A DNA stretch of 46,866 nucleotides from Candidatus Lokiarchaeota archaeon (GCA_014730275.1 WJIL01000097.1:1-46866); one strand, 5' to 3'. Numbered from the stretch's first letter, positions 8,104-17,131 are shown. A program made the numbers and translations. The notes: generated by a model not told the origin, from the letters alone.

Positions 8104-9114
8104 TTACCACCATCTTAACACGGCCGCTGCCATGTTGAATCCTCCACCCGATGAACACAATGCTATGTATTCTCCATTGCCATGGCCTGGAGGAGGGAGT
8201 TTCCCTTGATCAACGGCATCGTACATAGCGAGTGCAATACATGCAGAGCCTGTATAGCCCCATTTGTCCATGACCGTGTGGGTCTTACCGAGGGGTATAC
8301 CAAGCTCTTCCATAACAGCCTCGATGGTACGGATGTTTATCTGTGTAAAAAAGAACCAATCAATATCCTCAAGGGTCAGATTGGCCTTTAGCACGCACTC
8401 TCTCGTCAAACCAGGCCAGTGCTGAAGATTGGTATCTGCTGGGAAACGCTTGCGAAAGGCAAGGTGGTGTTGTTTGTTTTCAATGGCTTCAATCGTGGGT
8501 GGTTCAGCAGTTCCTCCAACGTAGACCCCCACATGGTCATAATAGGAGCCATCCGCGATTAGTTTCGAGGTGATGATTCCCTCGCGTTCGTCACTGGGTT
8601 CCAAAACTACAGCTCCTGCGCCATCAGCAAACATCGTGCATGTGTAGTGATCCGTCCAGTCAACGAATTTGGTCATCCCATATGCTCCAACAACCAAAAC
8701 CGACTCCAATGTGCGATCAGTCTGTATGTATCGAGACCCAACATCCAGAGAGGTGACAAATCCTGCGCAGGCGCAATTGACATCAAAGGTTCCAGCATTC
8801 TTAGCACCCAGCTTGTACTGAAGTACGACTGATGTTGCCGGGGAGAGGTAATCGGGCGTGTCAGTACCAAGTATGATTAAATCAAGGTCGTCCGGGCTCA
8901 CATCTGCATTCTCTAGTGCTTCGCGGCTTGCATGGAGAGCAAGATCGGACGTGGTTTCATCCTCAGCCATAACGCGGCGTTCTTTGATACCAACATTCTC
9001 TACTAACCATTCCCCTGTCCCCGGGCGATCGAGCATATCTTCTATTTCTTGATTTGTTACAATCTTCTTAGGCACATACATACCTAAACCAGTAATCAAC
9101 GCCGAACGCCCCAT
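8104..9114 (-). CDS. KAS III-like thiolase-fold enzyme with altered catalytic triad
   Basis: 336 aa from ATG 9114, chosen because GAGGGT lies 8 nt upstream; a longer frame from TTG 9144 lacks one. The fold is that of FabH: SALITGLGMYVPKKIVTN at the start, GIKERR, and the nucleophile region FDVNCACAGFV (Cys116 at the FabH position). The end reads SSGGGFNMAAAVLRW. In FabH the other two catalytic residues are the His of HQAN and the Asn of GNTSAA. Here those sites read TQIN (Thr257) and GYTGSA (Tyr287). Cysteine acylation is still possible, but malonyl decarboxylation by the standard mechanism is not. It may make an acyl transfer or a non-decarboxylative condensation. It lies between a hydrolase and the acyl-CoA synthetase. 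Confidence 0.8.
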   Translation of the reverse strand: MGRSALITGLGMYVPKKIVTNQEIEDMLDRPGTGEWLVENVGIKERRVMAEDETTSDLALHASREALENADVSPDDLDLIILGTDTPDYLSPATSVVLQYKLGAKNAGTFDVNCACAGFVTSLDVGSRYIQTDRTLESVLVVGAYGMTKFVDWTDHYTCTMFADGAGAVVLEPSDEREGIITSKLIADGSYYDHVGVYVGGTAEPPTIEAIENKQHHLAFRKRFPADTNLQHWPGLTRECVLKANLTLEDIDWFFFTQINIRTIEAVMEELGIPLGKTHTVMDKWGYTGSACIALAMYDAVDQGKLPPPGHGNGEYIALCSSGGGFNMAAAVLRWW

Positions 9115-9194
9115 TATCAAAACCCTCAGTATTCTTTTCGACAACTATCACCGAAAACGAAGCTGGTTACCAAGCAGCCAAGCAGTCTTTGCGG

Positions 9195-10055
9195 CTAGAC
9201 TACCTCCCCCTTGGATTCAGGAGTATATGAACCATCTTCAACTGCATCAAGGAAGTTCAGCACTTCCTCATTGAATTTCTCATAGTATTCAATGAAGCTC
9301 AAGTGGGGGCCATCTTTTATGAGCACCAACTTCGCTTGTGGAAGAGCATCAGCCAGCATCTCTGCATTTTTTGGTGGAACAATAAGATCGCTGTCGCCAT
9401 GAATGACAAGTACTGGACAGGATATCTCCTCAACTTCTGGCTCAAGATTGAGACCCAATGTTGCAGAAGCTTGATGTCCCCGCGCGTACAGGGGCTGAGG
9501 ACGTTTTTCCCGCCATTCTATGATTTGCTCTACGAGAGGTTTGTTTTCTTCATAAAAGTCCGAACTGAAAGTGACGCTATAGCGCATTTCCATGGCCTGC
9601 TCTTTTGATAGCGTTTCAGTTGGACTGGCAAACATCAGGGCTTGCGTCTTGTCATCAGCAGAGATAGAATTCGGGCCGGCGAAACTAGTTGAACCAAGAA
9701 TCAAACTTCGAACCTTCTCAGGATACGAAATGGCCACCTGCTGTGCAATAAAGCCGCCCATCGAGATTCCAAGAATATGTGCACGTGGGATATCCAATGC
9801 GTCCATCAGACCAATGGTATCGTTAGCAAACATCTCCATGGTATACGGATAATCGGGCATCGAGCTTCTGCCTACTCCTCGATTATCAAAGACGACACAC
9901 CTGTATTTTTCTTTGAAAGTAGGAATTTGTCGAAACCACATCCAGAGGGAATAGCCCCAGCCCTCTATGCAGATAAGTGGTGGAACATCAGATGGTCCAT
10001 GAACTTCGTAGTAGATATCTACGTCACCTACTGTCTCATACGGCAAAATAATCAC
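9195..10055 (-). CDS. Alpha/beta hydrolase
   Basis: 286 aa from a GTG start at 10055 next to GGAAGTAG. The motif set is complete: VHGPSDVPPLICIEGWG around the oxyanion loop, FDNRGVGRSSMP, the nucleophile GISMGG (Ser98), the acid in HGDSDLIVPP, and the base in KDGPHLSF. The order and spacing match the 3-oxoadipate enol-lactonase/esterase-like group, but that group is functionally broad. It is the first enzyme gene after the permease gene in the importer run (57 bp gap). It differs clearly from the second hydrolase of the run, so the two are not a recent duplication. The substrate is probably an ester, lactone or thioester linked to the imported compound. Confidence 0.85.
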   Translation of the reverse strand: MIILPYETVGDVDIYYEVHGPSDVPPLICIEGWGYSLWMWFRQIPTFKEKYRCVVFDNRGVGRSSMPDYPYTMEMFANDTIGLMDALDIPRAHILGISMGGFIAQQVAISYPEKVRSLILGSTSFAGPNSISADDKTQALMFASPTETLSKEQAMEMRYSVTFSSDFYEENKPLVEQIIEWREKRPQPLYARGHQASATLGLNLEPEVEEISCPVLVIHGDSDLIVPPKNAEMLADALPQAKLVLIKDGPHLSFIEYYEKFNEEVLNFLDAVEDGSYTPESKGEVV

Positions 10056-10112
10056 CTACTTCCGTTTCAGCTTCTCTTCTTTGCGATATCATAATCATAT
10101 TTCCATCTCCGT

Positions 10113-11762
10113 CTAGAGGCTAAAAATCAACAATGACACAAACAGACCCATTATACCCAGTAGTGCGAATACCCAATAATCATCATCTCTTATGCGGAAT
10201 TCAAATTGGGAGGGTTTCAGTTTTCCTAGTTTCTCTCGGATAAAACCAGCCCTGTTCTTAATGGAACCCACAATACCCAGAGGCAGGAACAACACAATGA
10301 AGACGTAGACTATGCCTAATCCTACCAACCAGAGTTCGCCTGGGAGACCCAACACATCTCTCAGGAATTCGGTGAGATTCAGTTCTGAATATACTACGAC
10401 CCCAGCCCCAAGCAAAGGACCGAGTAATGTGCCAATGCCTCCGATAATTGTGTAAAGCATTGCATCTATTGATATCTCGACTCCTAACGCACTTACCGGA
10501 TCAATGGTTCTAATGATAGGTGCATATAATGCCCCCGCAAGTCCCGCAATTGCGCCACTTATGACTACGACGACTATCTTGCAGAAGTAGCTGTTGTAAC
10601 CAAGAGCTTGAGCCCGCTCTTCATTCTGAGCCACAGCAACCACCATTCTGCCAAATGGTGACACAACAAGTCGTTTCATGAAAATATAGACTATCATGAC
10701 ACTGGTCAGTACAAGATAGTACTGCACGGGGATTGTGTAATAGAAGGTCTGAGAGTTCGCAATCCATAGTGATACCATTTCAAAGATGTTGGTCCCAAAA
10801 GTGATAAACACACCAATGAGGGCAGTCGCCATGATAGCAATAGGCAAAATGGAAGAAGTGAGTGAATCTCCACTTCCGTCTTTACTAGATTGTGTTCTTG
10901 CTTTCTCAGAAAACTGAAGGGGGTCCTCGATTGACGCTTTTCGTTCCATCCAGTAAAGAAAAATCATCATGAGAAATGAAACAAAGACCAATATCGGTCC
11001 GAGAATATTGACTCCGAAAATAAGAAGGATACCTGTGAAGGCAATCATCACAGGACTTAAGAGAACTAGACCAATGCGCTCGGTTCTTTCTTTTACATAG
11101 AGGACAACCATTCCAAAGAAGCCCGCAATGAAAATGAATGCAAGACAGACGTAGAGAAGATACACAGGGGCAGTTCTGAGAATAGCTGGAGTTGATACTC
11201 CCAGTCCTGTTTCACCACCCGATATGTCTGGGGATTCAACAAAGAAATTGTAGATAAACATAGCAATTGCTAGAGCAATAAATGCAAAGGCGGTACCTTT
11301 CATACGGCTGGTTGTAAGCCCCATGACGAAGCCCAGACCAGCACCTACCATCATTGCAAGGAGGATAGTAAGTGGATAGGGAATGCTTGCGACAAAATTC
11401 AGGGGAGGGGGAAGAACTGATGCATCCAATGTGAATGCCATGAAGTAGGCTCCCACACCAAAGAGTGCCACATGTCCGAAATTAAGAAGGCCTGCTCGTC
11501 CCAGCTGGAGATCAAAAGACATCGCAAGAAGACCGAAAATCATTATCTGAGTCACAATATAGAGCATAGCTCGAAGCGGAGAAGTGCCTACTGCAGTGCC
11601 CAATGGAAGTAGATAGAAGAATGCAAAAACAGCCACTAGCGTTCTGTTCTTTGATAGCACAGCAGGTAGATTACGAATGCCTTCCACTATCCACACAGGA
11701 ATAGAAGCTATCCAATCCATTATGGCATTGCTGATGTTCTTTGTACTGCTCTCGTTATTCAT
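10113..11762 (-). CDS. LivM-type ABC importer permease with an extra membrane region
   Basis: 549 aa, against about 320-430 for most LivM permeases. Family motifs are clear: LSFDLQLGRAGLLNFGHVALFGVGAY written here as LLAMSFDLQLGRAG and LLNFGHVALFGVGAY, then SGGETGLGV, SPFGRMVVAVAQNEERAQALGYN (coupling helix, read in two parts), and IIGGIGTLLGPLLGAG near the end. Between about residues 195 and 340 there is an inserted block with about four hydrophobic helices and a polar loop (KARTQSSKDGSGDS). The ATG overlaps the LivH stop in ATGA, so translation is coupled. It forms the transmembrane channel with LivH. The role of the insertion is unknown. Confidence 0.88.
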   Translation of the reverse strand: MNNESSTKNISNAIMDWIASIPVWIVEGIRNLPAVLSKNRTLVAVFAFFYLLPLGTAVGTSPLRAMLYIVTQIMIFGLLAMSFDLQLGRAGLLNFGHVALFGVGAYFMAFTLDASVLPPPLNFVASIPYPLTILLAMMVGAGLGFVMGLTTSRMKGTAFAFIALAIAMFIYNFFVESPDISGGETGLGVSTPAILRTAPVYLLYVCLAFIFIAGFFGMVVLYVKERTERIGLVLLSPVMIAFTGILLIFGVNILGPILVFVSFLMMIFLYWMERKASIEDPLQFSEKARTQSSKDGSGDSLTSSILPIAIMATALIGVFITFGTNIFEMVSLWIANSQTFYYTIPVQYYLVLTSVMIVYIFMKRLVVSPFGRMVVAVAQNEERAQALGYNSYFCKIVVVVISGAIAGLAGALYAPIIRTIDPVSALGVEISIDAMLYTIIGGIGTLLGPLLGAGVVVYSELNLTEFLRDVLGLPGELWLVGLGIVYVFIVLFLPLGIVGSIKNRAGFIREKLGKLKPSQFEFRIRDDDYWVFALLGIMGLFVSLLIFSL

Positions 11763-12853
11763 GTACCAGTCAATCCTCCTGGTTTCACTATCAATATAAT
11801 GGCCATTATGATGAAGACGATAATGTTCTCAAGAAACGGAATGAAATACGCCGTGAGCTTCATCGCCAGACCTACTATCAAAGCCCCAAAGAAAGTCCCT
11901 TCAAAGCGACCATAATGAGCTCCACCAACAACCACTATGACGAATGCAAATATGAGATAGGTCAGACCATGACCTGTATTCGCTCCAATCCACGGAACCA
12001 AGACTGCACCGGACAACCCTGCAAGACCTGCACCAAGCATGAATACGAGTGTGAAGAGCTTCTTGATGTCAGTGCCGAGTATTTCAACCATCTCTGAATC
12101 TTCTATTCCGGCCTGAATTTGGAGACCAATACGGGTTCTCCGGAAAGTCACAAACATAGCAGCGGCGACTGTCAATCCGAGAAAAATCAGGAAGATTCGA
12201 TAGGTTTCAAATTTCAGAGGGCCGCCAAAATCGATAATGCCGGTGATGAAGAAATAGCCGATTTGTGAGTTAGGACTAATGAAGTAGGTTACTACTGAAC
12301 TCCCCCAGACTATCTCAGCGATTTGTGTAATGATGTACATGAAGCCAACAGTCAGCAGTATTTGAGCGACAGCATTGCCATAGAGCCTCCGAACTGTGAA
12401 GAACTCAATTCCTCCACCTATGAGAGCCATAACCGCAGTTGCTCCAAGAGCACCAACGATGAAAGCTAAGACAGACATAGCAAACGGATTCGCTGCAAAA
12501 TAAGAGGAAAACGGCAACGTAGGGTCTAGAAGAACAGCTTCCGTTCCGAGGTAAATCTCCAAACCTAGGAAACCACCGAGCATAAAGAAGGCTCCGTGAG
12601 CGAAATTGATAACGTCACACAAACCAAATATCAAGAAGAACCCAGACACCATCAAAAAGAGGAGCATACTGAGTGCAAGACCATCAATCAATCCCTTGCT
12701 TATTCTGACGAAAAAGCCACTCCACGAATAGGTGGCTATGGCCCACACAACAAAGATAGCTCCCAGTGCAAGCACTATTACTAGATTCATAATCTGACGG
12801 ATTTGCGGATTTTCGTCAAGATAGTCCCGAACAGAATCAATCTTTCTTTGCAT
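11759..12853 (-). CDS. LivH-type ABC importer permease
   Basis: 364 aa, slightly longer than typical LivH (about 290-310) because of a periplasmic-side segment around residues 100-120. Motifs include LSMLLFLMVSGFFLIFGLCDVINFAHGAFFMLGG (the family's start region, INFAHG being diagnostic), FFTVRRLYGN, RTRIGLQIQAGIEDSEMVEILG (coupling helix) and VVVGGAHYGRFEGTFFGAL. It is integral to the membrane and pairs with LivM, with LivG and LivF as ATPases. The stop overlaps the next start by 4 nt. ATG 12853 has GAGGAGG 14 nt upstream, a rather long spacing. Confidence 0.9.
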   Translation of the reverse strand: MQRKIDSVRDYLDENPQIRQIMNLVIVLALGAIFVVWAIATYSWSGFFVRISKGLIDGLALSMLLFLMVSGFFLIFGLCDVINFAHGAFFMLGGFLGLEIYLGTEAVLLDPTLPFSSYFAANPFAMSVLAFIVGALGATAVMALIGGGIEFFTVRRLYGNAVAQILLTVGFMYIITQIAEIVWGSSVVTYFISPNSQIGYFFITGIIDFGGPLKFETYRIFLIFLGLTVAAAMFVTFRRTRIGLQIQAGIEDSEMVEILGTDIKKLFTLVFMLGAGLAGLSGAVLVPWIGANTGHGLTYLIFAFVIVVVGGAHYGRFEGTFFGALIVGLAMKLTAYFIPFLENIIVFIIMAIILIVKPGGLTGT

Positions 12854-12887
12854 TGCGAATCTTAGCCTCCTCGAATCTCTAAGTATA

Positions 12888-13607
12888 TCATATGCTCACA
12901 CCCAAGTATTGGGCTATCAGGTCCTTGTCTTCGATCAACTCGGTCATGTTATTGCCCTCTTGTACAATCTTGCCATTGTCAAAAATGTAGTAATTGTCGC
13001 CCAATTCGGACACGGTCATGAAGTTCTGTTCTACCAACAGTATAGTTGCGAACTCCTTTAGTCTGTCAAGTGCTTCGATAAGATTCCTCGCAAGAAGAGG
13101 GCTCAGACCTTCTGTGGGTTCATCTATGAGTAACAGGTCATTATCATTCATCAATGCCCGAGCCACTGCCAGCATCTGCTGTTGACCTCCAGAAAGAGTG
13201 CCTGCTTTTTGCTTGAAGAAGCCCTCCATATCAGGAAACAAATCGAAAATGAATTCCAGTCGTTCCTCCATGCCTTCTTCAAGGCCGTCCTTTCGCATTG
13301 ATACAATCAGGTTTTGTTCAACAGTTAGTGATCCGAATATTCTTCTAGTGTCAGGAACGTAGCCAATACCCTTCTGTACTATTTCATGTGTGGGCAGACT
13401 GGATATGTTCTCGCCTTTGAACATGACCTTTCCCTCTTTAGGAGGATATAAGCCCAGAATCGTCTTCATCGCTGTTGTCTTGCCGGCTCCATTCCGCCCC
13501 AGCAAGAGGGTGACTTCTCCCTTGGGTACAACTAATGATATGCCCTGCAAAATGTAGAATGAACCGATGTACACGTGTGCATCTTGTATTTCAAGCAAGT
13601 TTGTCAT
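12888..13607 (-). CDS. LivF-type ABC importer ATP-binding protein
   Basis: 239 aa from ATG 13607, chosen because GGTGAT lies just upstream; an in-frame TTG at 13619 is less likely. Walker A is GRNGAGKTT, the Q-loop region is IGYVPDTRRIF, the ABC signature is LSGGQQQM, Walker B is LLLIDEPTEGLSP and the switch region is LVEQNF. VPDTRRIFGSLTVEQNL marks the LivF branch of the HAAT family. It overlaps the end of LivG by 17 nt. It powers import together with LivG at the cytoplasmic face. Confidence 0.92.
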   Translation of the reverse strand: MTNLLEIQDAHVYIGSFYILQGISLVVPKGEVTLLLGRNGAGKTTAMKTILGLYPPKEGKVMFKGENISSLPTHEIVQKGIGYVPDTRRIFGSLTVEQNLIVSMRKDGLEEGMEERLEFIFDLFPDMEGFFKQKAGTLSGGQQQMLAVARALMNDNDLLLIDEPTEGLSPLLARNLIEALDRLKEFATILLVEQNFMTVSELGDNYYIFDNGKIVQEGNNMTELIEDKDLIAQYLGVSI

Positions 13608-14385
13608 TTGTATCACCAAGGTAAGCTGTCAATACTCGTTCATCTTCTCGAATCTCGTCTGGAGTGCCTTTCGCAATTATCTTCCCTTCTGCCAGAGCGA
13701 TTATTTCTTCGCTGAGTCGCATGACGATGTCCATCTTATGCTCAACAACTAGCAATGTGAGATCATCCCCATACGAATCCTTTACCCGGAGAATCGCATC
13801 AATTACTTCAGGGATTTCTTCAATTGACATCCCAGCAGCAGGTTCGTCGAGTAAGAGTAGTCTCGGTTCGGTTGCAAGCGCCATAGCAATCTCGAGCTTT
13901 CTCTGCTCAGCATGCGGAATCAAAGCAGCAGGAACATAGAGCCTCGCAGGGTCCAAACCCACAATGGTGGCTATCTCAATGACTCTTTCATGAAAGTGGT
14001 CGAAAGAACCGGCCTTTTTCAGTATGCCAAAGAAGTTCACCCTAGCTCCACTACAACCCTGAACTGCTAAACGAATATTCTCAAAAGCTGTCTGATGGGG
14101 AAAAATGTTCGTGATTTGATAAGAACGCGAAATCCCCTTTCGTGCCCTTTGATGCATTGAAGTTCTTGTGATGTCTTGACCTTCAAAATAGACCTTCCCA
14201 GATGATGGGGACAGAGCACCTGTAATTAGATTGAACAACGTGGTTTTTCCTGACCCATTGGGGCCAATAATCGCCTTTATTGAACCTCGCTCGACAGCAA
14301 TACTGACATCGTTAACGGCAATCAGTCCGCCAAAATTCTTGGTCAACCCACTTGTAGTAAGAATAAGGTCGTTAGTCGAGGTCAA
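13591..14385 (-). CDS. LivG-type ABC importer ATP-binding protein
   Basis: 264 aa from a TTG start at 14385 with GGGGGAT upstream. Walker A is GPNGSGKTT. RSYQITNIFPHQTAFENIRLAVQ is the LivG-type region after the Q-loop, and EIPEVIDAI follows Walker B LLLLDEPAAGMS. The switch is VVEHKMD. The signature loop reads PHAEQRKLEIA instead of LSGGQ-like; this H(A/G)EQR(K/R)LE form is normal for LivG. It is the first gene of the importer run, with a TATA-like promoter about 75 nt upstream. Confidence 0.92.
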   Translation of the reverse strand: MTSTNDLILTTSGLTKNFGGLIAVNDVSIAVERGSIKAIIGPNGSGKTTLFNLITGALSPSSGKVYFEGQDITRTSMHQRARKGISRSYQITNIFPHQTAFENIRLAVQGCSGARVNFFGILKKAGSFDHFHERVIEIATIVGLDPARLYVPAALIPHAEQRKLEIAMALATEPRLLLLDEPAAGMSIEEIPEVIDAILRVKDSYGDDLTLLVVEHKMDIVMRLSEEIIALAEGKIIAKGTPDEIREDERVLTAYLGDTNDKLA

Positions 14386-14452
14386 TTTGGTATCCCCCAG
14401 AGGCTTTACGGCAATTCTGAAGACGGTTGTTGCCGGGTAGTTCAGTCTTCGT

Positions 14453-14470
14453 CGATAATATACCTTTTGG
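14453..14470 (-). promoter_or_regulatory. Probable BRE/TATA promoter of the importer run
   Basis: The minus strand reads CCAAAAGGTATATTATCG, a purine-rich BRE-like stretch followed by a TATA element. It lies about 75 nt before the LivG start, which would give a leader of about 45-50 nt. No other promoter candidate is evident in 14386-14573. Confidence 0.5.
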
Positions 14471-14573
14471 AAAAAACAAATCGAAAAGAGGATAGCTTGT
14501 AACGGTTTCCATAATCAGACTGAAGTCCATTTCCCTAATCCGATGACACCCCTTAGCAGGGAATAAGAGACTA

Positions 14574-15113
14574 TTAGCCCCTTGAAATCACATAGTAGCC
14601 CATCTGGGGGAAGATAGAGGGTTCTCGACTACGAACTGGTTCTAGTTTCCAGTGCCGAGATTCATAGACGAAGTACAGCAGACGTGCAATGAGAAGGCCC
14701 AATCCAGGTCCATAGAAGAGATATCCCCAAGGAATCGAAAAATCTGCAAGAATTAGACTCACAAGAAAATCCAAAACTGTCGAGACTATGAAAAACGGAG
14801 GACTTAGCACAAGGAATGCATTCTTTACGGAAACACGGATTGATCCATGGACTTCAAGTCGGCGTTTGTACCTTTGGAGGAGATAGAAACCAACAATCAA
14901 ACCAACGAATGCGGAGGCGAAATATAGCAGGGCTGCCATGGTGTTGGTTATCTCAAATGGCCAAGGAGATGGCCGGTCATAGAAGATAGGGAATAGGATG
15001 CCCGCTGTACTGAAGATGCTCACTACAATATCTACTGAAGACAATAGCAGAAAAGACGCATGTGACGAAAGATAATTCCCTGATATTGTCTCAGGCCTTT
15101 GCCCCTGATACAA
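14574..15113 (-). CDS. Four-helix integral membrane protein, unknown function
   Basis: 179 aa. There are four hydrophobic helices (about residues 19-43, 57-80, 100-122 and 128-150). The loops are basic (QRYKRRLEVHG, ESRHWK) and the C-terminus is polar. No motif is recognised. It starts with TTG 15113, with AAGGATTACG just upstream. It is transcribed towards the importer run, but a 188-bp gap containing the importer promoter separates them, so it is probably not part of that operon. It may be lineage-specific. Confidence 0.6.
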   Translation of the reverse strand: MYQGQRPETISGNYLSSHASFLLLSSVDIVVSIFSTAGILFPIFYDRPSPWPFEITNTMAALLYFASAFVGLIVGFYLLQRYKRRLEVHGSIRVSVKNAFLVLSPPFFIVSTVLDFLVSLILADFSIPWGYLFYGPGLGLLIARLLYFVYESRHWKLEPVRSREPSIFPQMGYYVISRG

Positions 15114-15458
15114 CGTAATCCAATCCTTCGTTCCTCATCTACTGAATAGACACTTGGCTTTGTTGGTAGCTTGCCTATTCAATCCCGATTACATGATGAT
15201 TCATCTCTTTCCTCACCAAACATGACAGTCCAAGAGAGTAGGGAATAACTCCTATCTTATGTTCAATACTCTAATTAGAAACCGTGGTATCTCATACGTC
15301 AAGGATGCATATCAAGCACAATTAGCTACCCAACGTGAATTACAATTGACAGAAGAGCAGCCAAGGTACTGGGGTTCATGGAAAGGACGCGTAGTAAAAG
15401 CAATATCGATAGACAGAGCACGAACACCCTTGCTGTGGAGATGAAATATCTTATAAGC
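15114..15458. other. Divergent intergenic region with one doubtful small ORF and a TATA box
   Basis: A 61-codon plus-strand frame (15259-15444, MFNTLIRNRGISYV) has fairly protein-like composition but no ribosome-binding site and no recognised family. It is left as doubtful. CTTATAAGC at 15450-15458 is a good archaeal TATA box for the MFS gene. Nothing else was recognised. Confidence 0.35.
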
Positions 15459-15459
15459 A

Positions 15460-15476
15460 TTAACTATAGTTAATTA
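15460..15476 (+). promoter_or_regulatory. TTAACTATAGTTAATTA element before the MFS gene
   Basis: TTAACTATAGTTAA (15460-15473) is a perfect 14-bp palindrome and overlaps TATAGTTAATTA (15465-15476). The same 12-mer lies upstream of the giant-protein operon (18056) and of a SnoaL-like gene (37709). It sits between the TATA box at 15450 and the ribosome-binding site, a repressor-operator position. Confidence 0.5.
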
Positions 15477-15490
15477 GGAAGGTGAGAATT

Positions 15491-16726
15491 TTGTCGCAGA
15501 CGCAAAAAGCAGTCACCTCGCAAGATTCAAAGGAAAACGAGGAAAAGACTGAGATGAAATCGAGGAAGTCACGTTTCGTAGCCATTATCCTAGCAAGTAC
15601 GGCATTGGCAACGCTAGGTGTTCCCTTCATCAGTCCTGCCCTTCCTATCATAAGGGATGTTTTCTCGGTAACGGATGCACAAGCAAGTCTCCTTGTAAGT
15701 GCCTATTTTGCAGTTGGGATAGTGTTTTCGCCGTTCATAGGAGTTCTGGAAGACCGTGTTGGTCGGCGTCCTATTCTTGGTTCTTCGTTGATTATTTTCG
15801 GAATTACAGGTGGCTTGTTGCTGTTTGTGCCTGAGTTTTGGATGATCTTGGCTATTCGTTTTGTCCAAGGAACTGCTGCTGCAGGTCTGTTCATCACGAC
15901 GGTTACGCTGATCAGCGATACGTTCGATGGGGCGAAACGCGACTCTGTGCTTGGTTTGAATAATGCAGTATTATCAATTGGTGCTGCAATTTTCCCCGTG
16001 CTAGGAGGTTTCCTAGTAACAATTACGTGGAATACACCCTTCGTCGTATACCTTGTTGCTATTCCTCTAGGTCTGGTTGCACTCAAGTTTGTTGAAGAAC
16101 CAGTAAAGGAGGTACAGGAAACAAGAGAATCCACTACACGAGAAAAAATAACTGCAATTGTTGGTCAAGGCACAATAACGGCATATGCCTCTGCAATTGT
16201 TGTAGAGATTCTTTTGTTTGGAACAGTTCTAACAGCATTGCCATTCTATCTAAGTCGGGTTTTTGAACTCGGGCCTGTGGCTATAGGTGCCGCACTCTCG
16301 ATTGGCAGTATATCTGCTGCAATAACAGCGGTAACAAGTGGGAAACTATCCGAGAATCTCTCTAGTCAGAAAATCATCGCTTTGTCATTCTTTCTCTACG
16401 GTATTGGATTGATTGGCTTCTGGAGCGCTACGTCATACATATGGATTCTAGCAAGCGGGGTAATCTTCGGTTCTGGAACAGGTCTATCACTACCTGCTAT
16501 TGATTCTCTAATCTCTACCCATGTATCAGACGAATTTCGTGGCAAAGCGCTTGGTGTGAGGAATGGGACTACATTCCTCGGTCGAACGGCAGGACCAATC
16601 CTGTTCACAGCTATAGGACTTATGATAGAATATTCGGCACTTCTACTCACAGCCAGCATCCTGATTCTTGGAGCGGCCCTACTACTCTTCGCATTATCAG
16701 GGACATCACTAGGTAAGAATCCCTAG
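15491..16726 (+). CDS. MFS transporter (drug/metabolite exporter type)
   Basis: 411 aa from TTG 15491, which has AGGTGAG just before it; GTG 15482 overlaps that ribosome-binding site. After a polar charged N-terminus there are 12 hydrophobic helices. The MFS motif A is clear in the loop after helix 2: GVLEDRVGRRPIL. FVQGTAAAGLF corresponds to helix 4. The sequence resembles the DHA1/Bcr-like exporters, but the substrate is unknown. The upstream operator-like palindrome suggests control by a small repressor. It ends 1 bp before the stop of a convergent small membrane-protein gene. Confidence 0.85.
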   Translation: MSQTQKAVTSQDSKENEEKTEMKSRKSRFVAIILASTALATLGVPFISPALPIIRDVFSVTDAQASLLVSAYFAVGIVFSPFIGVLEDRVGRRPILGSSLIIFGITGGLLLFVPEFWMILAIRFVQGTAAAGLFITTVTLISDTFDGAKRDSVLGLNNAVLSIGAAIFPVLGGFLVTITWNTPFVVYLVAIPLGLVALKFVEEPVKEVQETRESTTREKITAIVGQGTITAYASAIVVEILLFGTVLTALPFYLSRVFELGPVAIGAALSIGSISAAITAVTSGKLSENLSSQKIIALSFFLYGIGLIGFWSATSYIWILASGVIFGSGTGLSLPAIDSLISTHVSDEFRGKALGVRNGTTFLGRTAGPILFTAIGLMIEYSALLLTASILILGAALLLFALSGTSLGKNP

Positions 16727-17008
16727 CTATCCGTCTTTAGAGCCTTTCTTGGAGCCCAACAGTCTATCTAAACCTGCACTTAGGCATATTTCAGTAGATG
16801 CTATGAGTAAAAACGGAATAGTGATGAGAACAGTATATGAGATGAAACGCAGTGGATTTGCAAATGGGGAACCAATAGTAAAGTACGCAAATACCAGTAT
16901 GGTTATTACAACTGGGATGAGCCAACGAGGATTCCATTTTGACTCGCTTTCCGATGTATCAGATTCACTTTCGTATGAACGGTATTCGGAGGAACTTGAT
17001 GGTGGCAT
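16727..17008 (-). CDS. Small two-helix membrane protein, unknown function
   Basis: 93 aa. A Ser/Glu-rich soluble N-terminus (SSSSEYRSYESESDTSES) is followed by two hydrophobic helices (about residues 29-47 and 54-74) and a basic tail (GSKKGSKDG). ATG 17008 has a strong ribosome-binding site (GAGGAGAT), which is the main reason for calling it real over the frame on the opposite strand. It is convergent with the MFS gene with no spacer. A 32-codon frame (MGPEALAIWAENL, start 17119) lies just upstream on the same strand and might be a leader peptide. Confidence 0.65.
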   Translation of the reverse strand: MPPSSSSEYRSYESESDTSESESKWNPRWLIPVVITILVFAYFTIGSPFANPLRFISYTVLITIPFLLIASTEICLSAGLDRLLGSKKGSKDG

Positions 17009-17131
17009 AACAATCTCCTCTTAGCCTGTAGATATGTTGATACATAACCATATGAATGATTCTTGCGAGTCCTCACCGGTAAGGTTTTCGGCCCATATGG
17101 CCAATGCTTCGGGTCCCATGACATATCCTAG

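Noticed and set aside
15259-15444. 61-codon plus-strand frame before the MFS gene
   Set aside because: Composition is acceptable but there is no ribosome-binding site, promoter or family; noted only as doubtful.
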